Below, piece by piece: positions 32,575 to 45,200 of a DNA stretch of 64,000 bases (position 1 is the stretch's first letter; each line of letters opens with the position of its first letter). The notes under the pieces were generated by a model. The model ran no database searches. It was not told the DNA's origin and was given only the letters and a program-made list of their open reading frames with translations. The position numbers and the translations under genes are program-made. Source of the stretch: Entoloma clypeatum (Eukaryota; Basidiomycota; Agaricomycetes; Agaricales; Entolomataceae); contig OY751488.1 of the NCBI GenBank assembly GCA_963565915.1, positions 868,001 to 932,000 on the forward strand, in the 5' to 3' direction.

Positions 32575-33676
32575 TCCCTGCCTCAATGAGGTGCTGGCGT
32601 TGTTTTATAAGGGCTCGAGAGATGATTCTATCCTAGCCAGATACCCAGAAACATGTATACTCCTCGAAGATTGGTCTTCCAATGAGGCAGCGGCACCATT
32701 TGTGGAAGTCTCTATGCCTCTGGCATCGCTGTCACTCAAATACCTTCTGGATACCGCAATCAAGCATTTCGGTCGCGCTCCTCGTGATGTGTATAATGGG
32801 GTCTTTGCATTCAAAGAAATGGTTAAACAGCACAACCTATGCAACTTCAATCTTGGGGAACTTCAGAGACTCATGTCCTCTCTTCTAGGAGAGAAATACT
32901 CGGTTCCCAACTTCTGGAGGCCTCTCATCATATCTTCGCTCTCTCCCTGGAGTTTGGTGTGCATTGGCATATAGAATTCAAGTCAACATGGGTCGCGAAA
33001 CAATTTATGGACTTGCTGGCAGATGCAGACGACAGCGAGATTTGCCGGCAAATTACCTTCTTTAGGAATATTCCCCAGACAAACAGCATTGCAGGATATT
33101 TATTTGAGCCCCTCATTCACCGGATGCTAACACAGCTCTGGGCAATCATTGGGCCCTCCATGCAATGTCATCTGCGAATGACAATCTGACAGTTCGCCCT
33201 AGTACACCCAATGAGGTACCCGACAATGTGCACTTTGTCAAAGTAAAGTGCGGCAGGTGCAGATTTCATGATCTACCTGAAACCTTTGAATCTGGTTACT
33301 ACTGGCCATATGCTGGGAAGTTCCCTTCGTTCAATGCTTTCACCATCGAAATTAATGGGACATCAGCTGTCTTGTGGATCATCCTGATCATGACGTCCTG
33401 CAGAAGGTCTGTCAGATCGTAAAGAAGCTGAAGATGCAAATGCACACCGATCAACCGCCTCTGGCAAAGGTCAAGAAGGGAGTGAGCGGTGGGAGCATGT
33501 CCATGCCATCTGTGGAAGTACGGTATCTTCTTGTTCCGAAAGGTGTAAACACAAATCTGCAATGGACTTTTCCCATGGAATGGATGCAGAACTACCAAAG
33601 GCATGATCATTGTGGTGACATCTACTGTTTGGAGGTTTCTCTTGCGGTGCGTCCGATGGTGATTTTGTGCAGATAT
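32575..33676 (+). pseudogene. Crinkler-like (CRN) family protein, broken and interrupted by Gypsy-3
   Basis: Frame pieces in order: NEVLALFYKGSRDDSILARY; SLKYLLDTAIKHFGRAPRDVYNG; SHHIFALSLEFGVHWHIEF; WVAKQFMDLLADADDSEIC; FFRNIPQTNSIAGYLFEPLIHRML; FHDLPETFESGYYWPYAG then FNAFTIEI; VEVRYLLVPKG; LQWTFPMEWMQNYQ, RHDHCGDIYCLEV. The last blocks resemble the C-terminal part of Crinkler-like proteins of agaricomycetes (ESGxYxxP...FDSFTI...YFLVP...WxMPxxW...HxGxxFCLxV). Several frameshifts separate the pieces. The tail is cut by Gypsy-3 at GATAT. No function is shown; the family call is from memory of its pattern. Confidence 0.45.
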
Positions 33677-34046
33677 TGTTACGGACTAACGACTACGGAC
33701 GTATACGCTTACCTTTTCACTTTTACTCATCGGCCCCCGCTTACACATATCGTATTATACTTTATTTCCTTTAGTATACCTCGCTCCCGCGCTGACTCGC
33801 TTTCCGCAGCTGTCTGACTCATTCCGTAGTCAGCTTACTCATTAGTGCATAGCCTTCCGCAGTCGCCTTACTCATGCGCACTGCCTTCCGCAGTTACTGA
33901 CTCATTCGCTACCGCTCATAGTCAGTACTATATAAACCTCATGTACCATAGATACATTCCTTAGATTTAGCAATCACATTGCTCTTCGCCTTTCCATCTT
34001 CCTGCATACTCTGCCCGAACCTTGGAACGGTTTGTTATGCATAACA
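33677..34046 (+). repeat. Gypsy-3 5' LTR
   Basis: 370 bp of the Gypsy-2 U3 type, ending TTATGCATAACA. It shares the private variant TATACCTCG with its own 3' LTR (other copies TATACTTCG). Confidence 0.95.
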
Positions 34047-34837
34047 AGTTGCTAAATCTCGTTAGGTTCGCCCAGAGCGAAGAGAGCAACTACCAGACGA
34101 GTCAAGACATCGCGCTTCTTTGAAGACTTCACCAGTAACCCATTCAGCACGCCAGAAGCCCGACAGGAGGAGCTAAGTCCTCGAGACAGTATCGATTTTA
34201 CACTCATCCAGCAGTACATCGAATCGGAGATCCGTCGCATCCTACAGCAGGTGCTTGACGAAGAACTAGACAACAACGAGCATCGCCCCCACGGCGAGAT
34301 AGCAGAGAGCATCCATCTTGCTCGGCAACACCAGATCGCGCGTTACAACGCCCGACAGAACGAACTCGAAAGCTTTCGCGTTCAAGAAGGACCTCAGACA
34401 GGTCGGATCACAGAGATCAGAGAGTTTATCGGTGTCCAGACAACCGCTATCAGAAGATTGATTAGGACGCTCACATCGAGACGTCCCAGAGCCACATCAC
34501 CACGTCTTACTCAAAGCAGCAGATCTACGCCCACTTCACCACCAACGAGCAACAGACCGAGTACAACCGTTGGGCACGAAACGAGAGACTTGACCCCTTC
34601 TCGCGACCAACAGACGTGCAGGAACAGAGATTCCTTAGAGATCTACAGAGGAAATACCCCGAACGTTTTGCCACCGATTCCGCCGACGAGTCCCCTGACA
34701 AATTTACTTTTGACTCCGCGCAGTCAGATACCGAACAGACGCCTAGAACAGGGACTGATTTTCAACCCCTACCTGTATCCCGAACCCCATCTTCATCCCA
34801 ACAATCCGACACCTCTCCTACTCCGCAGGTTCTAGAC

Positions 34838-35704
34838 ATGGCAGAAGCACCGACAGTACAAACAATGGATACATCCAAGATCATCAAAGATCCTGGGATG
34901 TTCAAAGACAGACACACCTTTGACGAGTGGTGGAAAGCCACCAAACTATACATCAGGTTCCAGAAGGGCCTGTCCGACGATCAGAAGATCCTGGCGGTGT
35001 TATCCCGCATGATGGAAGGGTCCGGTAAACACTGGGCCAGCAACAAGTTAGACGACCTTGCCACCGATGGCGAGAACATCACCTGGTTAGGGTTCTCAGA
35101 CGACATCGCTACGCGATTCTCTATTGCCAACAAGTCGGCAGCGGCCAAGGCGAGACTGGAAGTCCTGAAACAGGAGAAACGCACCATCGACGAATTCTTG
35201 GACGAATTCGAAGAGCTCTTGAAGCTGTCAAACCTTGGCGAAGAAACTGGGAAATACATCCTGGAAAAGAACGTCAACCGCAGAATTTCTGAACAAGTGG
35301 CTAGCGATGGCAAGACATACACTGATTACGCAAAGGAGATCCGAAACAAGGGACGACAGATGGAGGGACATGCATTAGTCATCTGAGGGGGTGGCGACAC
35401 ACGCACCGGATCGGGCACCACTTATGGTGGTCAAGGCAAAGCCATGGAGATCGACAAAGCAGGAGTAGCCCGTTGCTACAACTGTCAGCGCTTTGGTCAC
35501 CTTGCCAAAGACTGCAAAGCCCCAAAGAAGAAAGATGGTCGTAAGTGTTTCAACTGCGACCAAGAAGGACATATCGCGCGCAACTGCCGCAAGCCGAAGA
35601 AGAACTCTGGAAAGATTAGGAAGGTGTCTGATGGAGATACCGATGATGATGAAACCATCACCATAGAGACCGATGAGAAGGATTTTTCCGAAGGGTCCGA
35701 TTAA
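34838..35704 (+). pseudogene. Gypsy-3 gag with the same TGA as Gypsy-2
   Basis: Open upstream through YPERFATDSADESPDKF; ATG 34838. TGA at 35384-35386 is identical in position and context to the Gypsy-2 stop. Both CCHC knuckles lie after it (from 35444). Confidence 0.9.
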
Positions 35705-38700
35705 ACGACACTAAGTCGCGACCCTTATCCATTAAACGAACTCGCTTGCCTGGTGCAGCTACAGACAATATAACTTATGTTATCCCTGCAAAGCGAGCCG
35801 TTGCGTCAACTAAGATTGTCAAGGGAGATAAACCTCCGAAACGACGAGAGATCAAGCTGCAAGCTCAGATCAAAACACGACGAGGACCAAAGGCCATTCG
35901 ACCCGAGGTTGATAGCGGATGTGAACACACATGTATCCATCCCAGAATAGTACGCGAACAGAACCTTCCCACACATGGAATAAAGCCCATAGCAATCCTA
36001 AATGCGGATGGATCGCCGAACCGACAACAGAAAGCAGAAAAACTTGCCGAAGTCAAGGTGGACTTAGGAACACACCAGGAAACCATGGAAGCAATGGTAT
36101 TAGACATTGGGAGAACGGACATGCTTTTGGGACATGACTGGTTGGTACACCACAACCCCACAATCAATTGGACGACCGGCGCTGTAACATTCAACCGGTG
36201 CCCATCAACATGTCAAACCAAACACTCGGATTTCAGGGTTAACCTTAATGGTCGCAAACATCGGGTTCGCATGGTGGAAGTACGAGACAAGGACGCGCCC
36301 AAGAAATCGGATCAGAAATGGAAGCCCGGAGACCCCATATTGGAAGCAGTTACTCCCACACCATCTCCCACAACCAAACGACCCTCATACGTTGAACGTT
36401 TTGCCCATCTCTTTGAAAAAGAAAACTTTGACAAGATCCCAAAGGAAAGAGAATGGGACCACGGCATCGAACTTACACCGGACGCACCAAAGGAGCTAGG
36501 AGGAAACACGTATCCTATGACCCAAAAGGAGCAAGAAGAACTGGACGAATTCATTGATGAAGGCCTGGCAACCGGAAAGATCCGACCGTCCAAATCCCCT
36601 TATGCATCACCCTGCTTCTTCATTAACAAGAAAGACGGTTCCAAACGATTGGTACAGGATTATCGCACGGTCAATAAATTCACGGTTAAGGACAAATTCC
36701 CACTCCCATGCATCAGCAATCTCTTGGATGTATTGAAGGACGCAGTCTACTTCAACAAAATGGACATCATGTGGGGATACAATAACGTGCAGATCAAGAA
36801 GGGTGACGAATGGAAAGCCGCCTTCCTGACCAGCCGAGGATTGTTTGAACCATTGGTCATGTTTTTCAGTCTCTGCAACCCCCCGGGAACGTTCTCACGG
36901 ATGATGGCCAGCCTATTCAGGGATCAGATCCGTCGGCGCATCTGTGTGATTTACATGGATGACATAGTGGTTATTGGTAAAACCAAGGAAGAACTCGCCT
37001 GGAACACCGAAGAGATCTGGGACCAGCGGCGCAAGAAGCATTTGAAGGTCTCATACGGGCAATCACGACGGCACCAGTCTTGGCATTGCCCAAACCGGAC
37101 GGACAGTTCAGGGTTCAAACCGATGCATCGGGTTATGCAATTGGAGCGGTACTCTCACAGAAACAAGACGACAAGTGGCATCCTATCGCGTTCTTGTCGC
37201 GGACCATGTCCGCGGCCGAACAGAATTACGAGATGTATGACAAGGAACTCTTGGCAGTCATGGAAGCACTGAAGGACTGGCGACATTATCTACTTGAAGC
37301 CAAGGAACGTTTCGAGATCTTAACCGATCACAAAAACCTGGAGTATTTCCGGCGTCCTCAGGACCTAAACCAACGACAGAGGCGCTGGAAGATGAAGTTA
37401 CAAGATTATGACTTCGAATTGCGACATGTACCTGGGAAGACAAACGCGAAAGCAGACATCCTGTCACGTTTACCCTGGTATGAGACGGAACTCGAGCCAC
37501 AGGACAGCGACCAAATGCTCAAGGAGGGGCTATTTTTGAAACGATTGGAATCAGAAGATGTGATACAAATGGAGATGTTCACGGAGGAACAATTCTTTGA
37601 AGGGGGTGAAACATCTGATTCCATCAAAATCAGAAACATCACAACCATCGAAAACCCATGGATCGCACGCATCAAGGCCTCAAATCGCATGGAGACAGAA
37701 GTAGCCCAGGGTCTGAAGAAGAATCCTCACTGGTACCAGCAGGAAAATGGCATCACCTACGCAGGAGAATGAGTCTATGTTCCACCAGACCCACAATTGC
37801 GCCAAGAACTGATGTTTGAAGCGCACGACGCACCAGTGGCAGGACATCCAGGACAATATCGAACACATGAACTCCTCACTCGCACCTACTGGTGGCCCAC
37901 CATCCTACATGACGTAAAGAAGTATGTGAAAGGTTGTGACACCTGTCAATGTAACAAGATCAGCCGCCAAAGGAGACACGCCCCTCTACACCCTAACGCC
38001 GCGCCAAGTCAACCATGGGAAGACATAGGGATTGACGTTGTGGGACCGATACCAGAATCTGATGGGAAGAACGCAATTCTGGTCATCACGGACAGACATT
38101 CAAAGATGCTTCATCTCATCCCGACAACCGTGGAACTATCGGCTGAAGGATTAGCCAAGATCTATCGGGACCAGATATGGAAGCTTCATGGAATCCCTAA
38201 GAAGATCATTAGCGACAGAGGACCACAGTTCGCCGCGAAGTTCATGGAGATACTTTGCCGCATGTTGGGAATCAAGAGAAACCTGTCCACTGCATACCAT
38301 CCACAAACTGATGGACAAGCCGAACGATCGCATCAGGAAACCGAGGTGTTCTTACGAAACTTTGTCAACCATCTACAAGATGATTGGGTGGAATGGATCG
38401 CAATCGCAGAATTCCAGTACAATGACAAAGAACATCAAGCGACAAAGTACACACCATTCTATCTCAACTACGGTCTGCATCCTTGGAAGGGAGAACTTGT
38501 GTTGGAAGACACCAATCCGGCAGCAAACGACTTCTTGAAAAAACTCAAACAGGCACGAGAAGAAGCCAACGCAGCACTGAAACAGGCACAGGATCAGATG
38601 AAGAAGACAGTTGACACACGACGAAGCCCGTCTCGGGATTACCGCATCGGAGACAAGGTGTGGCTGGAAGGGACTAACATCAGGACTGATCGTCCCTCAA

Positions 38701-39080
38701 AGAAACTTGACGCCCTCCGACACGGACCGTTCAAAGTCCTAGAGAAGAAAGGAGCTAGCGCATACCGTCTTGATCTTCCCAAAACTTGGAAGATGATCCA
38801 CCCCGTGTTCAACGAGACCCTGTTATCACCATATGAAACCCCGAAGTATGCCATTCAGAAAAAGAAGCCAGCCCCTGATCCGATCATCGTCGAAGGACGA
38901 GAAGAATACCATGTCTCCACGATCCTAGACTCTCGGAAATTCCGTGGAAAGATCCAGTACCTTGTCCAATGGGAAGGGTATGGCCCAGAAGAAAACATGT
39001 GGGAACCTCGGACTAATGTTCAGAATGCTCAAGACTTGATCCGAGATTTTCATCGGCAAAATCCATCGCGTCCACGATAA
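35677..39080 (+). pseudogene. Gypsy-3 pol, 274-bp RT deletion and one stop
   Basis: Protease and RT are open through YMDD. Just after NTEEI, 274 bp (Gypsy-1 8518-8791) are lost at 37018/37019, shifting the frame. RNase H and the integrase zinc region follow in another frame (37080-37772) to TGA 37770-37772, CGA in Gypsy-1. From 37797 to 39080 the integrase core and chromodomain are open. FFSLCNPPGTFS replaces the usual FFGLCNSPGTFS, and EENMWEP the chromodomain EENTWEP. Confidence 0.9.
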
Positions 39081-39197
39081 AAGAACAAACTTTGAGAACC
39101 ATTTTCCACATCGACTTCTGTCACATCGAGTTCCCCGCTCCAACTCTTCTCGCCCAACACGCCGTTCTTCTTATACCTTTCAAACATCATTTCTGCC

Positions 39198-39566
39198 ATG
39201 TCCAACATCACCGCCGCCTCCACCGATGCTTCCGATATCAACCCCACCATCACCACCCTCATCGGCGAAGCGCTCTCCATGCGCGACCAGATCCATGCGC
39301 TCGAAACCTCCGTCGCCGACATCCTCCACTGGCAGATGCATATCCGCCTTCATACCCTCTCCGATTTACCAACCGCCCCCACCGCTGAGGAGAAGCTCAT
39401 CCTCAAAAACTATACCAACACCCTTGCTGTCGAGAATCGATGCCTTCGCCTCGCCGTTCGAGGTTTAGAGTTTGCCACGGTGGTAAACGATGAACTGATA
39501 AAGGATTGGGGTAACCGAGTTGACCCTGCCTGGGCCGATCCAAATGGCAACGATGGATGGGAGTAG
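39198..39566 (+). CDS. Gypsy-3 ORF3, intact
   Basis: 122 residues, same length as in Gypsy-1, with a few changes (HQQ to HWQ, NRR to NRC, ATA to ATV). Again about 115 bp after the pol stop and preceded by the same pyrimidine-rich spacer. It remains open although gag and pol of this copy are dead. Confidence 0.65.
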   Translation: MSNITAASTDASDINPTITTLIGEALSMRDQIHALETSVADILHWQMHIRLHTLSDLPTAPTAEEKLILKNYTNTLAVENRCLRLAVRGLEFATVVNDELIKDWGNRVDPAWADPNGNDGWE

Positions 39567-39603
39567 GTAGTCTGTGAGGACACAGACCTTGAGGAGGGGA
39601 ACA

Positions 39604-39973
39604 TGTTACGGACTAACGACTACGGACATATGCGCTTACTTTTTCACTTTTACTCATCAGCCCCCGCTTACACATATCGTATTATACTTTATTTCCTTTA
39701 GTATACCTCGCTCCCGCGCTGACTCGCTTTCCGCAGCTGTCTGACTCATTCCGCAGTCAGCTTACTCATTAGTGCATAGCCTTCCGCAGTCGCCTTACTC
39801 ATGCGCACTGCCTTCCGCAGTTACTGACTCATTCGCTACCGCTCATAGTCAGTACTATATAAACCTCATGTACCATAGCTACATTCCTTAGATTTAGCAA
39901 TCACATTGCTCTTCGCCTTTCCATCTTCCTGCATACTCTGCCCAAACCTTGGAACGGTTTGTTACGCATAACA
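39604..39973 (+). repeat. Gypsy-3 3' LTR
   Basis: 370 bp, ends TTACGCATAACA, followed by GATAT. Its first ~60 bases look like Gypsy-1 (GACATAT, TTACTTTTTCAC) and differ from its own 5' LTR; the rest is mostly of the Gypsy-2 type. Confidence 0.95.
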
Positions 39974-40337
39974 GATATGATGTATCTTGATAATTTCTTT
40001 ATGTGAATGACATCGCAGAGCCTCTACCCCATCCTGAGTCCTCTTGATATCCACTGTACCCTGCCAATGCTTGCAGTATTTCCTATACAGTTGCCAAAAA
40101 TGGTCTCTTTAACATTATTACTATTATTATTATCACACGGTTGGAGTATGGTTGTTTCGCGTCTGGCAATGAACTATCAGTCTCTCTCCCATTGTCGTCC
40201 TTGTATGTTGTACATAGTTCAATACCATACCACCCTCTGAATACTTCTGCCATACTCAGCAACCCTCCATCAACCACACATGTGTCTATTGAATGTATCG
40301 AGGTGCGCCATGTGGGACGACGTACAAAGTAGTTAGT
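39974..40337. other. Unassigned sequence right of Gypsy-3
   Basis: Contains a short ATT/ATTACT microsatellite near 40110-40133. No gene recognised. It may hold the outer end of the Copia-B LTR, whose limit is unclear (a TGTTG at 40206 is one candidate). Confidence 0.45.
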
Positions 40338-40644
40338 ATGTGTGGATAGAGGATCAGGAAATGAGTAGCTTGTTAAGCTAGAGGAGAGTTTTTAGAGACA
40401 ACTGACGTGGTAGGAACTGCCGGAAGAGTTCTCTCTTCTGCAACTACGTTACAGGTCTACTATTTATACTAATATATGTGCACGGACCATGTTGTGGTCT
40501 GTTTGTGTGTTTCTACAATAAACTCACATATATAGTAACTCATGGAATGTTCCAGAGAATGACATCATGGATGATGTCAGAGATATGTCATAATGATGTA
40601 GTGATCACGTGTTTGATCACGTGCTGGATCCAGTAGTTCCAACA
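40338..40644 (-). repeat. Copia-B 3' LTR, outer boundary unresolved
   Basis: On the minus strand it starts TGTTGGAACTACTGG at 40644, right after a polypurine tract (GTGAGGGGGAG on the minus strand, 40645-40655). It contains TATAAATAG and paired CACGTG motifs (GATCACGTG...). The other end could not be fixed because no partner LTR is in the window. Confidence 0.55.
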
Positions 40645-41912
40645 CTCCCCCTCACTTAGAAGCCGGTAATCACTTCGTAAGTGGAGTGTAGGGCGAGGTA
40701 AACTCTAACCCTAATTGTGAGTGGAATTTCTCAAAGGTCACTCTTGGTAAGTTCTTTGTGAACATATCTGCGGGGTTATCAGTCCCAGGAGTGAAGAAGA
40801 GCTCAACTATTTCTTCTTCAACATACTCGCGTATAGCGTGGTATTGTATGTCAATGTGTGTAGTGCATCCTTCGGTTACAGGTTTTGCCCATTAAAGATG
40901 GACCCTTGATTATCACCATTGATTGGGACGGGTGTCACTTTTGGAAGGTGGAGTTCGCCAAACATGTTGACGAGCCATTTGCAGGTTTTAGCACAATCTG
41001 AGAGTGCCATATACTCGGCTTCCGTGGACAAGTGCGCAATTGTCTTTTGACAGCGCGATTGCCAGATGACTATGCCATCAGCAAGTTTCAGATAGAATCC
41101 TGTCTGCAACTTTCTGTTAGAGGGGTCTGACGCCCAATCAGAATCCGTGTATGCAGCTAGGCCAGACATTGATGTGCCTCTAAAGCTTAAGCAATAGTCC
41201 TGTGTCCCTGCAAGATACTTGCATATATAAAGAGACTTATCAAGATGCTCTTGGGATGGGTTGGCTGACATCTGCAACATCTTTGCAACTGCAAGGCTAT
41301 GTCAGGCCATGTACCCAAAGATAGGTACAACAGGGATCCAATCACCGATTGGAATCAGGATCGAATTTCTGGGTTCGACTCCCCTGGTTTGGCACTGGGT
41401 AATGGAGTAGGAGCCAGCTTGGCATTCATCATGCCAAAGCACTCAAGGACCTTTTTCAGGTACGCTACTTGGTTGACTTTGATTGTATGACCTTCCTGGC
41501 GAATAGTCATGCCAAGGAATTCTTTCGTGTGATCTAGGTCTCAGCAATCCCAGATTTTCATAAACTCAGCTTTCTTCTTCTGGGCCAGGCGCTGATTGGG
41601 ACCTGTGAATAGGGAGTTGTCGACATAGATCAGGGTGATGACCAAGTTGCCTGTCTTCATGTCTATGTGTATGAATACTCCACTGTCCGAGAAGATGCAG
41701 ACAAATCTGAGCATTTTCATTGATTGGTCCAATTCAATCCACCAGGCTCATGCTGCCTGTTCAAGTCCATAGATGGCTCATAATAAGCACAACACCATGT
41801 GTTCGCTTCCTTTCACCACCAATCCTTTGGGCTGCTTCACATAAATTTGTTCGTCAAGCTTCCCGTAAAGGAAAGCCAATTTGACATCAAGTGCCAAGAT
41901 CACCCGGTTCTC

Positions 41913-42224
41913 TGTTGAAGTTCCACCTGGGCACTAGCCACAGGCATACTGAGCAACACAGCTACAGTGTGGAAGTACTCTACTTAACCGTTCTAGCCAC
42001 TTACATGGTTTGGGAGGGTGAGGCTGGTGAGAGCGGTTGAGGCTGATGAGAGCGATGGAGCTGGTTAAGAGTCAAGAGACAACATGTTGATATTGACAGT
42101 TTCCTGGTCTTATATACCGTACTACTGTTTGTACCAACCAAATAAGTATGTAATCGAAGATGTGTAAATGGTCACGTGATGTAATCTAATCTAATCTAAT
42201 CTACATGATGGAAAAGTTTCAACA
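41913..42224 (-). repeat. Copia-A2 3' LTR
   Basis: 312 bp, TGTTGAAG...TTTCAACA, followed inward by the CCCCCCATATTT polypurine-tract complement. Holds the ATCTA pentamer repeat beside GTCACGTGA. Confidence 0.95.
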
Positions 42225-42292
42225 CCCCCCCATATTTAGTACATACTTCTAAATACATTTTTACTTTTTTCCCATATAGGTACTCTTTTTGT

Positions 42293-45200
42293 CTAGTTTT
42301 TAAGTAATCCGAAGTACGGGATAAACTTGCTAAAGAGGACTTTCCCCAGATTCTTAGTTAAAAGGTCTGCAGGGTTATTCACTCCTTCAATGAATTCGAC
42401 CGTAATGATGCCTTCGGATACTTTTTCTCTGACGAAGTGGAATCACACGTCGATGTGCTTGGACCGCTTTTCAGTTACAGGGTTGGATGCGATAAAGACA
42501 GAGCCATTGTTATCTCCATAGATCGGGACTGATCCGATCTGCATTCCAAGTTCGGCAAGCATGCTTCTAAGCCATGTCACTGCGCAACTGCAATCTGATA
42601 GCGCCATGTACTCTGCTTCTGTGAAAGAGAGGGCAATGGTTTTTTGCGCCGATGAAACCCATGTTACTGCTCCAGACGCCAGCGATATGAAGTAACCAGT
42701 GGTGGACTTTCTGGTGTTTTCGTCTGACGCCCAATCGGAGTCTGTAAATGCGTAGATTCCTTTCCCAGAATCACCATCATACACGATTGCGTAATCTTTT
42801 GTTGTCTTCAAATACCTGCAAATATCCCTTGCCACTTCTAGATGGCGTTTGGTAGGGTTTGCAGAAAATTGGGACATTTTGATCACGGCGAAACAAATGT
42901 CGGGTCTTGTGCCGATCATTAAGTACAATAGTGATCCGATGACGGATTAGTACTTGGATCTGAGTTCTGCATTGGGTTCATCTTCAGACTTCATGGGTTT
43001 GTAGCCCGTCGGGAGTGGGGTGTGGGTGGCATTGGATTCGCTCATCCCCATTCGTGCGAGAATTTTTTCAAGGTAAGGTACTTGATCAATGAAGATCCTC
43101 TTCCCATGTTGCCTTATTTGCATTGAGAGAAATTCTTTCGGTTCCCCATTAGACACTAGGTGGCCTAGGTCCCTACATTCCCATGTTGTCATGAAGGCCT
43201 TTTTCTTCTCTAGCGTGTACTCTCGGTTTGTGCTGAGAAAAGCAGAGTCATTGACATAAATGACGGTGATTACAGTTTCTCCTTTGGTACTTGTGTGAAT
43301 GAAAACTCCTGCATCGGAGTGAAGCTGGACAAAACCGAGCTTTTTCATGGAGGAATCGAGTTCCCTCCACCAGGCTAATGCGGCCTGCTTAAGTCTGTAT
43401 AGGGCTTTGTATAGTCGGTACACGAAGTGTTCTTTCCCTTTTACTATGTAGCCCTCTGGCTGTCACATGTAAATTACCTCATGGAGTGTTCCATAGAGGA
43501 AGGCTGATGAGACGTCCAGGAATGTCATGAACCACCCTTCAAGGGCTGTCAATGCCAGAATCAACCGGATGGTCTCATACCTCACTACTGGTGAGAAGAT
43601 CTGATCGAAGTCAATCCCTTCTACCTGTGAGAAACCTTTTGCGACAAGGCGCGCTTTCAAACGCCCATCAGATTTTTCGTTGTAAACCCATTTGTTCCTT
43701 AGAGCTTTCCTCCCTGTAGGGAGGGGTACTAACTCCATGATCACCCCGCGGCTTTTGAGCATGTCTAGCTCTTTTCGTTCTGCCACATACCAATCTTCTT
43801 TGTTTGGAAGAAGGTATATATCTTTGTGTGACATTTCAATGATGCCCACTTGGATAGAGATTGCCTCCATTAGGAGATCGTTCATCCATGCTGTTTGACC
43901 GCCTAATCTATGTCTTCAATCCATTTTTTCAAGATCAGAAGCAGGGGTGTCTTCCCCATAGATGCTACCTGGCATTCTCCGAACTCGTCGTTCCCTGATT
44001 GGTCGATCTGGTACTTGTTCGGGTTCCGGAGTGGGTACTCGTGGTTCATCGTCGGGCTCGCTAGACAGCAAGTCATCATCTGATTCAGGGTGATCCTGTC
44101 CAGTGGGAACAGGGTCATGAGGTTTTTTGTAATGACTGTCATTGTCATCATTTCCGGGGATGAGGTCCTCAAACTCATCAGCCGGTTCTGGGTTTTCCAT
44201 TTCTGGATGGTTTTCTGGCAAAGGGTCGATGTGGCATCTAGGGTACTTGCTTTCATCAAAGATAGCTTTCCCACCCATGAAAATTGTATTAGTCTCAGGA
44301 TCCATGAAACAGTATCCTTTGACCCCTGGTTTTGATCTGAGATAAATCATCAATCGAGATCTAGACTCCAGGGAATTTCTATGTTTTTCCTTTGGGATAT
44401 ACACATATGCCTGACATCCAAAGACTCTGATGCTTGACATATCGGGCATCTCATTGGTCACCCTGGAGTAAGGGGTATTCCATTCGAGACGCTGCATGGG
44501 GGTTCTGTTGTAGAGAAACGCTGCATGTTCCAAACAGAATTCCCACCACATAGGGGGTAAGCACACGTCGAAGCGCAAGGCCTGAGATTTCTCCCACAGG
44601 GTTCAATTTATCTGTTCTGCTCTACCGTTCTGCTGGTGCTGATACGGGAGCGTGACATCGATCAGAACTCCATGATTGGCAAGTACATCCTTGTATTCAT
44701 CAAACTCTCCACCTCCATCAACTCGCCATTTTTTAGGAGTGGCGGCGAACTGATTCTGGATCATCACAAGAAATTGTCACAGTGCCGTGATGGCATCCGA
44801 CTTCTTTCTAAGCAAGACAACCCAGACATGGGATGAAAAATCGTCCAACAACGTGAGGAAATATTTATATTTATGGTATGATGCCATGGATATCTGTTTG
44901 AGATTGGAATGGATCAGATCAAAGGTTTTGGTTGCCCTTGTCATCGAATTGGGATATGACTGATTCGGCATTTTCCCTTTGAGGCAACCTGTGCAACTTT
45001 CCTGTGATTTCTCACGTACTAGTGTTTCAGGTACCCCTTTGGTACTGGTGGGAATCTTTCGCAGTGCTTGATCATTTGGGTGACCAAGGCGCTTGTGCCA
45101 TGTTTCGACAGTGATTTTGCTTGAGATTGCATGGATCTGGTCATAGCGTATTTCAGTGTCTAACCAGTAAATGGTTTGACCAAGGATGTGGGGCGAAAAC

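Larger units (their letters stand above)
33677..39973 (+). mobile_element. Gypsy-3, complete mosaic chromovirus copy
   Basis: LTRs at 33677-34046 and 39604-39973; TSD GATAT (33672-33676, 39974-39978). From the 5' LTR to about 36300 it matches Gypsy-2, including its gag stop; after about 36395 it matches Gypsy-1. It has its own 274-bp deletion in RT and a TGA at 37770-37772. ORF3 is intact. Confidence 0.95.

Noticed and set aside
22410..39973. Gypsy-2 and Gypsy-3 as a segmental duplication
   Set aside because: Their flanks and target duplications differ (GTCTA against GATAT) and they interrupt different genes.
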